A stretch of DNA of 64,000 nt from Ichthyophis bannanicus (lineage: Eukaryota; Chordata; Amphibia; Gymnophiona; Ichthyophiidae), in contig CM066043.1 in assembly GCA_033557465.1 (NCBI GenBank), forward strand, positions 113,566,778-113,630,777, written 5' to 3'. Within the stretch, counting starts at the first letter, position 1; the number at the start of each line of letters is the position of its first letter. Position numbers and translations under genes: made by a program. Below the pieces are notes generated by a model, which saw nothing but the letters and a program-made list of their open reading frames with translations, had not been told where the DNA came from and made no database searches. Positions 11,079 to 22,723 of this stretch are shown here, in pieces.

Positions 11079-12536
11079 TTGTCTGACCCTGGGGAATCGT
11101 CGGCTTCTGTTCTCCCCACACTGCCTGCAGTTGAGGTCAGCTCCCAGCTTCCCTCCCTAGATGCTCTAGATGCTCTACAAGGTGTCTCACCTTCTGAGAG
11201 TTCTCAGCCAGCCCCCACCTTGTTTCTTCAGCCGTCGGGGACTCCCAAAGATTCGACAGATACGCAGTTTCTGGCACTGTTCCGCCAGGCTTGGACTCTT
11301 TGGTGTACGGAGTCTGCAGAGCTTCCCACGGCGTCTGCTCCAACTCCTGATAAGCAGATTTCTGGCAACCGTAAGCGATCTCATAAGACCACATTTCTCA
11401 AACAAGTACCACCTTTGGGAGAAGGAGCATGGTTAGCAGAGGCTACCGATTTGCTTGAGGACCGCAAATCTTCAGAAGGCAGTTTGCCTGCTTCAGAGCG
11501 TGAAGACTGAGAATATTCTCTCTCGGATTCTTCCTTGACAGCACCTGAGAACTCTCAGGACATCCGGCTCTTTCGCAGAGAGGAGTTGCCTGCTCTTATA
11601 GCGCAGGTGGTGGAGGTGCTGCACCTCTCTGACCCTCCCGTCTCTCAAACCTTGCAACCTCAATCTCAGCTGGATTCTATATTACAGGGAATACGCAGGC
11701 CTTCCAGAGCCTTTCCCTTTCCAGCTGAATTGCAACAGATGGTATCTCGGGAATGGGACTCCTCGGATGCCTTCTTACGCACCGCTCGCCGTATTGGGCA
11801 GTTATATCAATGGACTCCCTCGGACCTCGACCGCTGGCTGGCCTACCTGAAGGTGGATGCTTTGGTGACCGGGGTAACAAAGCATACCACCATCCTGGTG
11901 GAAGGCGGAACGGCACTCCGGGACCAACAGGGACCGTAAGGTCGAGGGTCTTCTTAAGACAACCTTCTCGTCTTCGACTCTGTCGCTTCAGGCGACCATT
12001 TGTGGAGGCCTGGCGGCTCGAGCTTCCCTTCGATGGATTCAACAGCTTCCTGACACTTATCCAGAACTTGATCAAATGGAATCGGTGGCCGCGTTCTTAG
12101 CGGATGCGTTTTATGACCATCTGCGTCTTTCAGCTCACTCGCTAGCAGCAGTGATGGTGGCTAGACGCTGGCTCTGGCTGCGTCAGTGGGCAGCGGATGT
12201 GGCCTCTAAAATGCGGTTGTTGAAGCTTCCATTTAAGGGCAGACTCCTGTTGGGGAAGATCTGGATAAGTTGGTGAAAGATCTAGGAGAGGTTAAACCTC
12301 AACGCCTACCTGAAGATAGACCTAAAGCTTCTCGCCGTGGATCTCATACACAATCCTTTCGGCGCTTCGCCTCCTTCCGTGACTCTAGGAGGAATCGGTC
12401 GTTCAGGCCGAATTCCTCCTCTGCTCCTGCCCCTCGCTTCACCCAGCGGGCACAGTCCTTTTGGGGAGCCCGTAAGGGATCTGAGTCCTATTCGTGTACA
12501 GGTAGATTCTCTGGCACCTCCCGCCCGTCCCGCTGA
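11079..12536 (+). pseudogene. DIRS-B gag-like ORF1, frame-broken
   Basis: Successive pieces (11079-11510, 11535-11939, 12076-12276, 12270-12536) in changing frames encode a Ser/Pro-rich N-terminal part, a middle region (SLQATICGG-like and PELDQMESVAAFLADAFYDH segments in different frames) and a basic, Ser/Arg-rich C-terminus (FRRFASFRDSRRNRSFRPN) of the kind that could bind RNA. Position before the polymerase and the basic tail match DIRS ORF1. The paired-cysteine finger seen in DIRS-A and DIRS-D is not clearly preserved (only CIVC at about 11026). Confidence 0.65.
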
Positions 12537-12540
12537 CAGG

Positions 12541-14209
12541 ATGCTTCACCCACTCGAGCTGCTTCCACCAGTAGGGGGTCGTTTAGCCCTCTTTGCTCGT
12601 CAGTGGGCCTTAATAACTACGGATCAGTGGGTCCTCGACATTGTTTCTCTGGGATACGCCCTCAAATGTCGGCGCCCCATTTCAAGACGTTCCCCCGGGA
12701 AAAGGCTAGCCATCCAATCCACCGTTCAAAGACTCCAGCGTTTAGATGCCATTCGTCCAGTTCCACCGTTGGAAAGAGGACTAGGCCGTTACTCTATCTA
12801 TTTCGTGGTGCCAAAAAAGGACAGCTCCTTTCGTCCTATCTTGGAGCTCAGAGGCGTCAATCGCAGTCTGCAGGTACCACACTTTCGAATGGAGACTCTG
12901 CAATCCGTTATTCAAGCGGTACGCAAGGGGAATTTCTAGCTTCCCTCGATCTCGCGGAAGCATACTTTCACATTCCCATTAGAAAGGGGGATCAGCGATT
13001 CCTTCAATTTGCGGTACTCGGTCAACATTTCCAATTTCGTGCAATGCCCTTCGGTCTAGCTTCGGCGCCTCGAACCTTCTCCAAGGTAATGGTGGTAGTA
13101 GCTGCGGCCTTACGCAGCCGCGGCATCAGAGTTCATCCTTATCTGGACGACTGGCTCATTCGCGCAAACTCTCTCCCCGAGGCTTGCAACACAGTCTCGG
13201 TGGTTGTTGCCTTTCTCGAGAACCTCGGCTGGGTAATCAACCGTGACAAGAGTTGTCTTCAGCCGTCCCAGAAGATTGAATTTTTGGGGGCTCGATTCGA
13301 AACAGCCTTAGGTCGGGTCTTTTTGTCAATGCCTCGATTCCTCAAGTTAACTTCTCAAGTTCACAGTCTCCTAGCACAGGTCTCGCCTCAAGCATGGGAT
13401 TATCTTCAAGTCCTGGGATCCATGGCGGCGACCATAGATCTTGTGCCTTGGGCCAGAGCGCACATGCGCTGTCTACAGAAAGCTCTCCTGACACGATGGT
13501 CGCCAGTTTTGGAAGACTACCAGATTCGCCTTCCGCTTCACTCCAGGATCAGACTAAGCCTGACTCTCCTCCAGCAACCTCCTGAAGGGGGTTCCCTTAG
13601 AGACTCCGTGTTGGATCGTTCTAACAATGGATGCCTGTCTGTCTGGTTGGGGCGTGCACTGTCGATCTCACACTGCGCAGGGCGCTTGGACAGCACGCGA
13701 ATCCTGCTGGATGATCAATCGACTAGAGGCACGAGCAGTACGTCTGGCTCTACTGAGATTTCACACTCTTCTGCACGGGAAAGCAGTTTGGATACTATCC
13801 GACAACGCGACCACAGTTTCCTACATCATCCGTCACTGGAGTGTTGAACGAGATGGCTCTTCTTCCTTGGGCAGAGAGAAATCTCCAAGCCCTCTCCGCC
13901 CAACACATTGCAGGAACCAGCAATGTGAAGGTGGACTTTCTGAGTCGCAATACCCTCGACCCCGGCGAGTGGGAACTGCCCTGCTAGCCTTCCAGAGGAT
14001 TGTTCAAAAATGGGGGTCGCCGGTGATAGATCTCATGGTGTCGGCAGCGAATGCCAAAGTTCCGGGTTTCTTCAGCCGTTGGAGAGAACGCGAGACTCTC
14101 GGCATCGATGCGTTGACTCGGACTTGGCTGGAAAACCAGCTTCTTTATGTTTTTCCACCCTGGTCCATGATTGGCAGGATCCTGCAGTGAATTTGGTCGC
14201 ACAGGGGGC
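12541..14209 (+). pseudogene. DIRS-B reverse transcriptase / RNase H polyprotein
   Basis: 12541-12939 carries RYSIYFVVPKKDSSFRPILEL; a frame break near 12938 leads to SLDLAEAYFHIPI, then MPFGLASAPRTFSKVM and the catalytic box PYLDDWLIRA at about 13130-13165. From 13627 an RNase H domain reads MDACLSGWGVHC, INRLEARAVRLALLRFH and LSDNATTVSYI. After it comes the DIRS segment with VIDLMVSAANAKVPGFF and YVFPPW, which in the DIRS family is described as DAM-methylase-like. The polymerase copies element RNA; RNase H removes the RNA strand. All catalytic boxes are present, but at least two frame changes block translation as written. Frame breaks could be real or assembly errors. Confidence 0.85.
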
Positions 14210-14339
14210 TGGTAGTCCTCGTCGCCCCGGATTGGCCAAGAAGACCATGGTATGCCGATCTCATAAGGCTGTCACGGGGGTCACCATTACGGCTGGCAGC
14301 TCCCTCCGGACTCCTCAGACAGGGACCGATCTTCATGGA

Positions 14340-15431
14340 AAATCCAGCTCCCTACTCGCTTACGGCTTGGCTCTGGAACGCCGCCGTTTGACCCGTAAGG
14401 GGTATTCGCTGAAGGTGGTAGCTACCCTCCTTAGTGTGCGACGGTCTTCAACATCCGCTGCTTATGCGAGAGTGTGGCGCGTCTTCGAGGCTTGGTGTTC
14501 ACGTCATCTCTTGTCCCCGTGGCGTACCTCAATTCCTGATATTCTTGCCTTTTTACAAGACGGTCTTGATAAAGGTTTGGCACTCGGTTCGCTTCGAGTG
14601 CACATTTCTGCCTTGACATGTTATCGGGGTCCAGTGCACAGTAGATCCCTTGCTTCCCACGCTGATGTGTCTCGGTTTCTGAAAGGGGTCAAGCTGCTTC
14701 GTCGTCCGGCCTGTCCGGTAGTTCCTCCTTGGGATCTAGTACTAGTTCTCAGGGCGCTCGGAAATCCCCCCTTTGAGCCTTTGAAGGAAGTGTCTCTTCT
14801 AGATTTGATGCTCAAAACGGTGTTTTTGGTAGCAATCACGTCGGCTCGAAGAATCTCGGAGCTTCAAGCTCTCTCGTGCAGGGATCTGTATCTTTCTTTC
14901 TCTCCTGAGGGGGTAACTCTTCGCACGGTTCCTTCCTTCCTGCCCAAAGTGGTTACTCCTTTAAATGTCAATCAGCCCCTGCTATTGCCTGCCTTCTCTA
15001 AAGAACAGTGTGCGGGTAGGCGCAAAAGTCTTCGCTTCCTCGACCTCAAGCGAGTTCTCCTTTGCTATTTGAAAGTTACCAAATTCCTTTCGCAAGACTG
15101 ACCATCTTTTGTTCTCCTTTCGGGGCCGCGCAAGGGTTTGGCTGCTTCCAAACCTATCGCTAGGTGGCTGCGTCGTGCCATTGAATCGGCTTACATTCTC
15201 CAAGGCCAGCCGGTTCCAGAAGGGCTTCGAGCTCATTCCACTCGAGCCCAATCCACGTCATGGGCCGAGAGGTCCCACGTCCTTCCTCTCGATATATGTC
15301 GAGCGGCCACCTGGTCATCCTTGTCCTCTTTTGTTCAGCACTATCAGTTGGATATACAGGCCCGAGAGGACAGTCGTTTCAGAGTTGGGGTGCTGTCGGC
15401 GGCTCTAACTGCCCACCCTGAGAGTAATTAG
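14340..15431 (+). pseudogene. DIRS-B tyrosine recombinase
   Basis: N-terminal SAM-like region from about 14370 (LTRKGYSLKVVATLLSV; AYARVWRVFEAWC), then the catalytic domain: SARRISELQAL (Arg I, near 14845), AHSTR (His-x-x-Arg, near 15233) and ICRAATWSS followed by QHY (nucleophile Tyr, near 15344). The enzyme would integrate a circular DNA copy without target duplication. All catalytic residues expected of the family are visible. A frame change lies between 15101 and 15138, so the gene is not intact as written. This is the best-preserved recombinase in the window together with that of DIRS-A. Confidence 0.87.
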
Positions 15432-15442
15432 CTTGGGTACTT

Positions 15443-15531
15443 CCCGCTTGTCTGGACTGGTCTAGCAGGAGAAATTTCACTTACCGTTAATTTCCTTTCC
15501 TAGAATACTGCTAGACCAGTCCAGAACCCAC
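15443..15531. repeat. DIRS-B internal complementary region
   Basis: Reads CCCGCTTGTCTGGACTGG and TCTAGCAG (reverse complement of the left end at 10210) directly joined to AGAAATTTCACTTACCGTTA and onward to CTGCTAGACCAGTCCAGA (reverse complement of the right end at 15890-15952). In DIRS replication this junction is thought to act as a template that joins the two ends into a circle. Confidence 0.9.
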
Positions 15532-15955
15532 TCAGCTTGTCAGAGGCACTGGTACATGTGCAGAGCAGCCGACAGTCATACGCTCCGCGAGCACTTCCGG
15601 AATTTGTTTCCTGAGAATGTGTCAAAGCAGTCATTTCAGACTTCTTCCCTTGAGAATGATATTTGATTCTCCTCTTCTGTTTTTCGTTCGGGTTGAGGGT
15701 TTGAGTTGGTTCCTTTTTTTAAGGGTTCATAGTTGCATTTTTTTCCCTGAGATGTTGCCTTTGTGGCTTGCTACATAGTTAGGCATACCCCTAGGGGTCC
15801 TATTCAGTATGTCAACCAGAGCCTGACCAATCACAGCTCTGGAGTTTTTTTTCTCTGTCTCCCCCTCTGCTGGCAGGGGTGCATAACCCGCTTGTCTGGA
15901 CTGGTCTAGCAGTATTCCAGGAAAGGAAATTAACGGTAAGTGAAATTTCTCCTTA

Positions 15956-16296
15956 AGCAATTCCGCTTTATCCTCATTAACGTCTACATATTCCTCCCCT
16001 TCACCCTGTAATCTGACAATACCACTTTTGCCCTTCCTCTTCTCACTAACATATCTGAAAAATGTCGTATCCCCCCATTTTATTGCATTGGCTATTTCGT
16101 CCTCTTTTTGAATCTTTGCTTTCCTGCCTACTTTGCTGGCTTCTCTACGTTTTTCCAAATATAGATGCCTGTCTTCCTCTCTCTGTGATCTCTTGTATTT
16201 CATGAAGGCCTCCCTCTTTTTCTTAACTTTTTCAGCTACCTCTTTCGAAAGCCATAGCGGTCTCCTTTTCCTTTTCCTTTTACCTTTATTGACCAT
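15956..16296 (-). pseudogene. CR1 ORF2 linker between endonuclease and polymerase
   Basis: The minus strand reads a Lys/Arg-rich segment (KRRPLWLSKEVAEKV), EAFMKYKRSQREEDRHLYLEK and YVSEKRKGKSGIV, ending NEDKAELLKE exactly at the DIRS-B right end. This is the usual basic linker that separates endonuclease from reverse transcriptase in CR1/L2 LINEs. The coding continues on the other side of DIRS-B at about 10205 with the start of the polymerase fingers, showing that the DIRS inserted into a previously continuous ORF2. Confidence 0.8.
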
Positions 16297-16386
16297 TTTA
16301 ACAAAAAGGTTGGTTGCCCTTAAAATATCTCCTTTCAGTTTTGCCCACTGTTTTTCTACATCCCCCAGCTGTTCCCATCCCGCTAA

Positions 16387-17202
16387 CTACTCCCTGAGGT
16401 ATTGGCCCATCTTGGGAAAGTTAGTCTTCCTAAAGTCTAAGACCCTCCCCTTTGAATGGATTCTAACAGCCCTAGTCCTTATTCTGAACCACACCATCTG
16501 GTGATCACTGGATGCAAAATGATCTCCTACCATAACATCAGAAACACTTTCACCATTGGTAAGCACCAAGTCCAGTATGGCCCCTTCACGTGTGGGGTCT
16601 GTAACCAATTGCTTGAATAGTTCTCCCTGCAGAGAATCCAGAATCTCTTTACTTCTAGATGATACTGCACCAGGAATGTGCCATTCAACATCTGGCATAT
16701 TGAAATCCCCTATCAGTAGTACTTCCCCTTTCCTAGCAATGCTGCATATGTCTTCAATTAACTCTCTGTCCACCTCTTCCTCTTGTGAGGGAGGTCTGTA
16801 TATCACGCCAATGCAAATAGATTTCTCTTTCCTTCTTTCTAGTTTAACCCACAATGCCTCCTCTCTCCCTTTTAAGCTCTGTAATTCCAAAGCTTTAATA
16901 GTGTTTTTTACATATAGTGCCACTCCTCCTCCCCTTCTTCCTACCCTGTCCTTTCTGAATAAAGTATAGCTAGGTATACTTACATCCCAGTCATGGTTTT
17001 TTGTGAACCGTGTTTCCTTAACTGCCACTAAATCCAAGTCGGCCACTCCCACCAAAGCTTCAACATCAGGGATCTTATTCCCCATGCTATGGGCATTTAT
17101 ACACACTGCTTTCCATATGTTACCCCTGTTACCCATTTTCATAAAGGTATGTAATGCATCACTTACCTGGGGGCTTTCACTTACCTGGGGGCTTTTTTTC
17201 AC
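16387..17202 (-). pseudogene. CR1 ORF2 apurinic-like endonuclease domain
   Basis: An uninterrupted 271-residue minus-strand frame. It carries the catalytic blocks of APE-type LINE endonucleases: INAHSMGNK, AVKETRFTKNHDW, GGGVALYVKN, IGVIYRPPSQ, LLIGDFNMPDVEW, DPTREGAILDLVLTN and SSDHQMVWFRI. It would nick target DNA to prime reverse transcription. The usual Glu-Thr-Trp-like motif reads KETRF. A stop near 16386 separates it from the linker. Just upstream, TCACTTACCTGGGGGCTT occurs twice in tandem (about 17160-17195), which duplicates the SPQVSESPQVS residues at the N-terminus. Confidence 0.85.
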
Positions 17203-17767
17203 CCATCCCCAATGAATCTAGTTTAAAGCCCTCTTCAGTAGATTAGCCAGTCTACTACTGAAGACGCATTGACCTTTCTTGGACAGATGGATGCACAACT
17301 TAAAGATCTAAACACAAGCTTAAAACTAAGATGCAGACAGCAGTCCAGCAGCGAGATGGGAGCTTTCTCCAGGACCAAGCAGGAAGTCAGTCCTCACATA
17401 TGGGTGACGTCGGCGCCGACGGAGCCCTCGCGGAGCAATTTTCCCCAGCTTTCAAAGAAAGCCTTTGGGAATTGCAGCGCGCATGCGCGGTCCCCTTCCC
17501 GCCCAAGGGTGCCATCTTAGCCAGTCTTCTTTTTTTCCGCGGAGCCCTACAGACGTACCCGTCGTGTCCCCGCGAAAAAGTTGATTTTTACTAATAATTC
17601 TCTCTTTTTCCTTCGGTTCGACGCCGGTCTTTTTCCCGCCCGGACTCGCGACGCCGGTCACGAGTCCTCTTCTTCTTTTTCGGTTTTTCTGACTTAGTCA
17701 GTTTCGTTTTTCGGTTTTTCCCCTGGCAGCCCGGTCCTTTGACCTCGCCGGGGCCCCTTTTCCCCCG

Positions 17768-19676
17768 ATGGCTGCCAGTGGTTCAAAACGGTGTGGTCAG
17801 TGTGGACCGAAATATGTCACTAACTGACACACACGACAGTTGCCTCCGCTGCCTGGGCCCGGATCATGAAGAAATGATCTGTGGGCCCTGCGGCAAAATG
17901 TCCTCCAAAGCGTTGAGAAGTCGGCGGCATCAGCGGGATAGGATCTTCGCTGACCCCAGCCGTACCCGGACCTCGTCGGAGGCCTCCGCGTCCAGAGGTT
18001 CCAGCTCGGACCGTCGCCGGAGTTCCTCCGACAGGGGTTCTCCCTCCGGGGACCATCGACGGAAGGTGAAACCCGCGAGGGCGTCGTCGGTGGACGCTCC
18101 TGGCTCCGCGAGGGCCAGGTCGCATAGCCCTGATAGCCATCCCGGGTCCTTGGAGAAGGAGCACCTCTCGAAACGACCTCGCCTGGAGTCGGAGCTGCCT
18201 GCTCGGGTAAGTCCTGTGGTCCTCCTGGACTCGCCTCCGAGACCGCCGACGTCTGGCCCGAGTCGGGGGCTGCTGGGTCACCTGAGCTCGGACTCAGGTT
18301 GACGGCCTTGGAGAGCAGACTGTCTGCCTTCATGGACCAGCAGCGGGCACTGCTCGCTGGCTTCGCTGGCGCCGCTGCCCCGACCGCCGGGACGTCGACG
18401 TCTAAGTCGACCCCGGAGACCGAGCCGATCCTCGAGTCCATGCGAACTCGAGTCGATCCTCGGTCGAGGTCACCCTCGGCCTCCCGTTCGGGACCAAGGT
18501 CGCCGACGCCGACTCCCTCGGCGTCGGGGCGGCAGGCGCAGCGCCCTGCCCGGGCCGACCCCCACCGATTCCTCGTCGAGTCGGTCTGGGAGTCCGAAGA
18601 GGAAGAGTCACCTGATTCTTTTCGGACTCGGTGTGACCCCTCGGACTCACCTGAGTCCGAACCTCGGAAGCAGTCCCCCCTGGAGGATGCCCGGTTCTCG
18701 GACTTCGTCAGGGATATGGCCAAGGCTTTGGCTTTCCCTGCGGATCCCGAGGAGGAGCCTCGAGCCGAAGAGCTCGACGCCCTCCAGTATGACTCTCCCG
18801 CCAGGGAACACTTTACTGTACCGGTTCCTCCCATGCTGGAACGACTACTCTTCCGCATGTGGGAGAGTCCAGCCTCCTCGCCGGTCCTGAGCAAGCGGGT
18901 CGATTCTATCTATCGAGTCCGCAAGAGCCCTGGCTTCCAAAAAGCACAGCTACCACACCATTCCATGGTAGTGGAATCGGCCATGCATCGTCTTAAGAGC
19001 CAGAAGATGCACTCCTCGGTGCCTCCTGGCAGGGAGGCCCGTAACCTGGATGGCCTTGGTAAGAAGTGTTTCCAGGGCTCTATGCTTGCGTGTCGTGTCC
19101 AGACCTACCAGCTATACATGGGCATGTATCTCCGAGACCTGGCTAAAGAGCTAGCCGGATTCTCCGCTGGTTTGTCCGAGGAAACCCTTGCGGAGGTTCC
19201 TGGCCTTGTCCTCTGGCATTCGGGAATGCTCAAAATTCATATCCCGAGCAGCCTATGATGGCTTTGAAGCATCGGCTCGAGTGGCCGCAGCCGGCATCGG
19301 TGCCCGCCGACAGCCTTGGCTTCAGTCGTCTGACCTTGAGCCCTGGGTGCAGGACAAGTTGGTCGATGTCCCCTGCCGAGGCGAAAACCTCTTTGGCAAG
19401 CCCATGGCTGAAAAGGCTGCACAAATCGAGACGGAGACTCTCACCAGGACTAGGCTTTCTAGGAAGACCTCCGCCCCTTCCCAGAAAAAGAAGGGCTTGG
19501 GAAAGAAGTCCTTTTACCCAAGAAAGGCGGCTGCCTACAAACAATACCCACAATATCAGGCCCCTGCAGCTCCCCAACAGGGCCAGCAGGCCAAGGGACG
19601 GGGTAACGGGTCCCGTAGGCAGCAAGCCCCCAAGCCTGCACCACCAGCCCCTGCTCAGCAGGGTGGGGGTTTTTGA
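17768..19676 (+). pseudogene. DIRS-A gag-like ORF1 with zinc-finger-like N-terminus
   Basis: Best start is the ATG at 17768 (MAASGSKRCGQCG), the position shared with DIRS-C at 43218. A frame change near 17815 leads to a C-x2-C-x4-H-x4-C-x2-C motif (CLRCLGPDHEEMICGPC). Then follow a long Ser/Arg/Pro-rich low-complexity region, a conserved block (PPMLERLLFRMWESP, SPGFQKAQLPHHSMVVESAM; 18299-19258) and a basic Gln/Lys-rich tail ending QQGGGF (19188-19676). The conserved block is also present in DIRS-D. Role by analogy: nucleocapsid-like RNA packaging. Frame changes near 17815, 18300 and 19200 make it non-coding as written. Confidence 0.8.
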
Positions 19677-21545
19677 CTCCTTAAGCATAGCCTCTCCCCC
19701 TCCGCTGGTTCCTCCCAGCACCGGAGGCCGGCTGGTTCACTTCGCCCACAGGTGGTCCAGCATCACCTCAGATGCCTGGGTGCTTCAAGTCGTGAAAGAA
19801 GGCTATCTTCTCCACTTCCACCAGGTCCCTCCCTCCTATTTTCCGGGAGAACCTCCACGACTCCCTCTGCACAGGGAATTACTCCTTCAGGAGTTAGCAG
19901 GTCTTCTGCAGGAACAGGCGGTGGAACCGGTGCCCCACCACCTGAGAGGTCAAGGCTTTTATTCCAGGTATTTCCTAATACCGAAAAGGACAGGAGGCCT
20001 CAGACCCATCCTGGACTTGCGCAACCTCAACAAATTCCTCGTGCGGGAAAAGTTCAAGATGCTTACCCTTGGAATCCTTCTGCCCTACCTCCAGCAGGGA
20101 GATTGGCTATGCTCCTTGGATCTAAAGGATGCCTACACGCACATCCTCATCCACCCAAGCCAACCGCCAATACCTACGGTTTGTGGTGGCAGGAAATCAT
20201 TACCAGTACAGAGTACTGCCCTTTGGCCTGTCCTCCGCACCGCGAGTCTTCACAAAATGTCTCGCGGTGGTGGCGGCCCATCTCCGGCTTCACGGCCTCT
20301 ATGTCTTTCCGTATCTCGACGACTGGCTCATCAGAGCAGCGTCCGCTCCGGAGGTCACCAACGCCACACGCCGCATGGTGACTCTTCTGCAGTACTTGGG
20401 CTTTGTTTATAAACTTCGCAAAGTCCACTTTGCTCCCCTCACAGGATCTCGAGTTCATCGGCGCAAGGCTGCACACTCCTCAGGCACGAGCGTTCCTACC
20501 GCTCGACAGGGCTCAACGGCTCATGGACCTAGCCGACCGTTTTCGCAGCCAGCCCCTGGTCTCCGCCAGGCGCTTCCTGAGACTACTCGTCCATATGGCT
20601 TCCACCGTCCATGTGACCCCCAATGCCCGCTTGAATATGCGGCCTGCTCAATGGTGTCTTCGCAAGCAGTGGCAACAAGCCACAGGCGGCCTAGCAGACC
20701 TAGTGCGCGTCTCCGAGCCGCTGATCTCGTCCCTCCAGTCACCTCAGCCGGCCCGGGTGCTGACGACAGATGCATCCCTCCTGGGCTGGGGAGCACATTG
20801 CCAAGGGGCACGTACTCAGGGCCTCTGGACCACGTGGGAGTCTGCTCAGCAGATCAACTTAATGGAGCTCAGAGCGATCCGCCTGGCTCTCAAGGCCTTC
20901 TCCCACCTGACCTCTCACCAGTCCGTCCTTGTCCAGACGGACAATCAAGTTGCCATGTTCTACGTGAACAAGCAGGGGGGCACGGGCTCCTTCCTTCTCT
21001 GTTGGGAAGCACAGAAGCTCTGCTCTTGGGCCGTCAGTCACGGCGTTCTTCTCAAGGCAGTTTATCTCCCAGGCCAAGAAAATTGCCTGGCGGACAAACT
21101 CAGCAGGATCCTCCAGCCGCACGAGTGGCGCCTGGATCCCTTGGTAGTTCAGAAGCTCTTTCTAAAGTGGGGCCTCCCCACGATGGATCTCTTTGCCAGC
21201 CCTCTCAACCGGCAACTTCCTCGCTTCTGCTCTCGTCAGCCACATCCCCTTCGAGTTGCGGCAGACGCTTTTCTACTCTCATGGTCGGAGAGCCTTCTGT
21301 ACGCTTTCCCTCCCATCCCGCTAGTCTCTCGGACTCTTTTCAAGGTTCTCCGAGACAAAGCCTTCATGATCCTGGTGGCCCCTCGCTGGCCCAGACAGCC
21401 GTGGTTTCCACTCCTGCTGCAATTAGCGGTAGAGGATCCATTCCCTCTGGGGTTACATCCGGATCTCCTCACTCAGGATCAGGGGTCTCTGCTACACCCC
21501 AACCTCAGATCTCTCAATCTAATGGCCTGGCTGCTGAGAGGGTAG
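19677..21545 (+). pseudogene. DIRS-A reverse transcriptase / RNase H
   Basis: Frame 1 (to about 20165): YFLIPKRTGGLRPILDLRNL and LCSLDLKDAYTHILI. Frame 2 (to about 20440): VLPFGLSSAPRVFTKCL and catalytic PYLDDWLIRA near 20310. Frame 3 (20403-21545): LEFIGARL, then RNase H with TTDASLLGWGAHC, INLMELRAIRLALKAF, VQTDNQVAMFYVNKQGG and the LADKLSRI block, followed by the DIRS segment DLFASPLNRQLPRF / YAFPPIPLVSR. Every catalytic block is present; two single-base frame changes (near 20165 and 20420) break the gene. The stop at 21545 overlaps the start of the recombinase frame, the normal DIRS arrangement. Confidence 0.87.
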
Positions 21546-22671
21546 TCCTTGCTCCCCTTCTTCTGCCGGCAGAGGTGGAAGAGGTCGTCCTAGCTTCTCG
21601 GCGACCTTCTACCCGCAAATGCTACGCCCTTAAATGGCGTCGCTTTTCCGTTTGGTGTACCCAACAGTCTCAGGATCCCTTCTCCTGCCCGGTGTCGGTG
21701 ATCCTGCAGTACTTGCTATACCTCTCTAATCTGGGACTTAAGTCCAACTCCGTCAAAGTTCACCTCAGTGCTCTTTCAGCACATCATGTGCCGGTGGACG
21801 GCAGACCTCTTTCCAGCGACCCTCTTGTAGCGAGGTTTCTCCGAGGTCTCCTTCTGCTTAAACCACCTCTGCGCCCGCCAGCGCCTGACTGGGATCTGAA
21901 TGTGGTTTTACAGCGGATCACCCTGTCCGCCTTTTTGAACCTATGGCTACCTGTTCTCTCTCCGTTTTTCTTTCTTGGAAAACATTGTTTTTTGATAGCC
22001 CTCACTTCCGCTAGACGCGTAAGTGAATTGCAGGCCCTCGTGTCTGATCCCCCTTACACTCGGTTCTACAAAATAGGGTAGTCCTACGGACTCACCCAAA
22101 TTTCTTCCAAAAGTGGTCTCCCCTTTTCACATCAATCAGGAGGTGGTACTTCCGACCTTCTTTCCCAGACCACACTCCAGCCGAGCTGAAACGGTCCTCC
22201 ATACCCTGGACTGTAGAAGGGCATTGAACTTCTACCTTGACCGTAACGCGGGAGCAACGTAAAGCTGCTCAGCTTTTTGTATCTTTTGACCCCAATAAAT
22301 TGGGGCTCCCGGTCTCCAAGCGTACTCTGTCCATCTGGGTTGCGGACTGTATCACTTGGGCTTATGGGGCAGCCGGACTCTCCTTGGAAGGTCGAGTCAC
22401 GGCTCATTGCGTTCGGGCAAAGGCTACGTCAGTGGCTTACCTCCGCTCTGTTCCGCTGGCAGACATCTGCCGGGCCGCTACTTGGTCTTCGAGCCAGACT
22501 TTTGCGGTCCATTACTGTCTCGAGAGGGAGTCCCGCAGGGACAGTGCTTTCGGACAGGCAGTCCTCCGTAATCTCTTGAGGTTTGAGCAACTCCTACCCT
22601 CCATCCCGGATGTGGGCTACCGGTGGGTAATAATTCAGCGAAGATTCCTTCCTTCTGTGCTGCTGAGCTAG
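21500..22671 (+). pseudogene. DIRS-A tyrosine recombinase
   Basis: Starts in the frame overlapping the polymerase end (LAAERVVLAPLLLPAEVEEV), followed by the DNA-binding part (STRKCYALKWRRFSVWC, LGLKSNSVKVHLSALSAHHV). Catalytic motifs: TSARRVSELQAL (Arg I, about 22009), AHCVRAK (His-x-x-Arg, about 22407) and ATWSSSQTFAVHY (Tyr, about 22513). The frame changes between 22075 and 22237, and a compensated pair of shifts lies near 21930-21960. All catalytic residues are present. Homologous parts in DIRS-C have lost two of them. Confidence 0.87.
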
Positions 22672-22723
22672 AGGGAGCTCATTTTTGTGCTTAGGGTCTC
22701 CGGTAGCCTTAAGCTTGGGAGTC

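Larger units (their letters stand above)
10210..15952 (+). mobile_element. DIRS-like retrotransposon (DIRS-B), complete ends
   Basis: A 5.7-kb element inserted in the minus-strand CR1. The left end begins CTGCTAGACCAGTCCAGAC; the right end carries GTCTGGACTGGTCTAGCAG and finishes TAACGGTAAGTGAAATTTCT. An internal complementary region at 15443-15531 contains the complement of the left end joined to the complement of the right end, diagnostic of DIRS elements. Gene order is gag-like, reverse transcriptase/RNase H, then tyrosine recombinase. The CR1 frame is interrupted here with no obvious long target duplication, as expected for recombinase-mediated insertion. Its ends differ from those of the other DIRS copies, so it is a distinct family. 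Confidence 0.93.
7857..17290 (-). mobile_element. CR1-clade LINE, minus strand, split by nested insertions
   Basis: One CR1 LINE read right to left: endonuclease (17202-16387), linker (16296-15956), reverse transcriptase (10209-9068), C-terminal region (about 8755-8437), and a 3' tail ending near 7857 with the TTTCTATG-type CR1 end. It is interrupted by DIRS-B (10210-15952), a LINE/SINE tail (about 8755-9032) and an L2 3' end (about 8002-8437). Protein order, the FADD motif and the tail identify the clade. Numerous frame breaks show it is inactive. Its amino-acid sequence differs clearly from the plus-strand CR1 at 23097-33313, so they are separate subfamilies. The 5' boundary near 17290 is approximate. 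Confidence 0.85.

Noticed and set aside
17797..18894. 365-codon open frame on the minus strand across DIRS-A gag
   Set aside because: Mirror of a GC- and Ser/Arg-rich coding strand; the + strand has the conserved gag motifs and the element's polarity.
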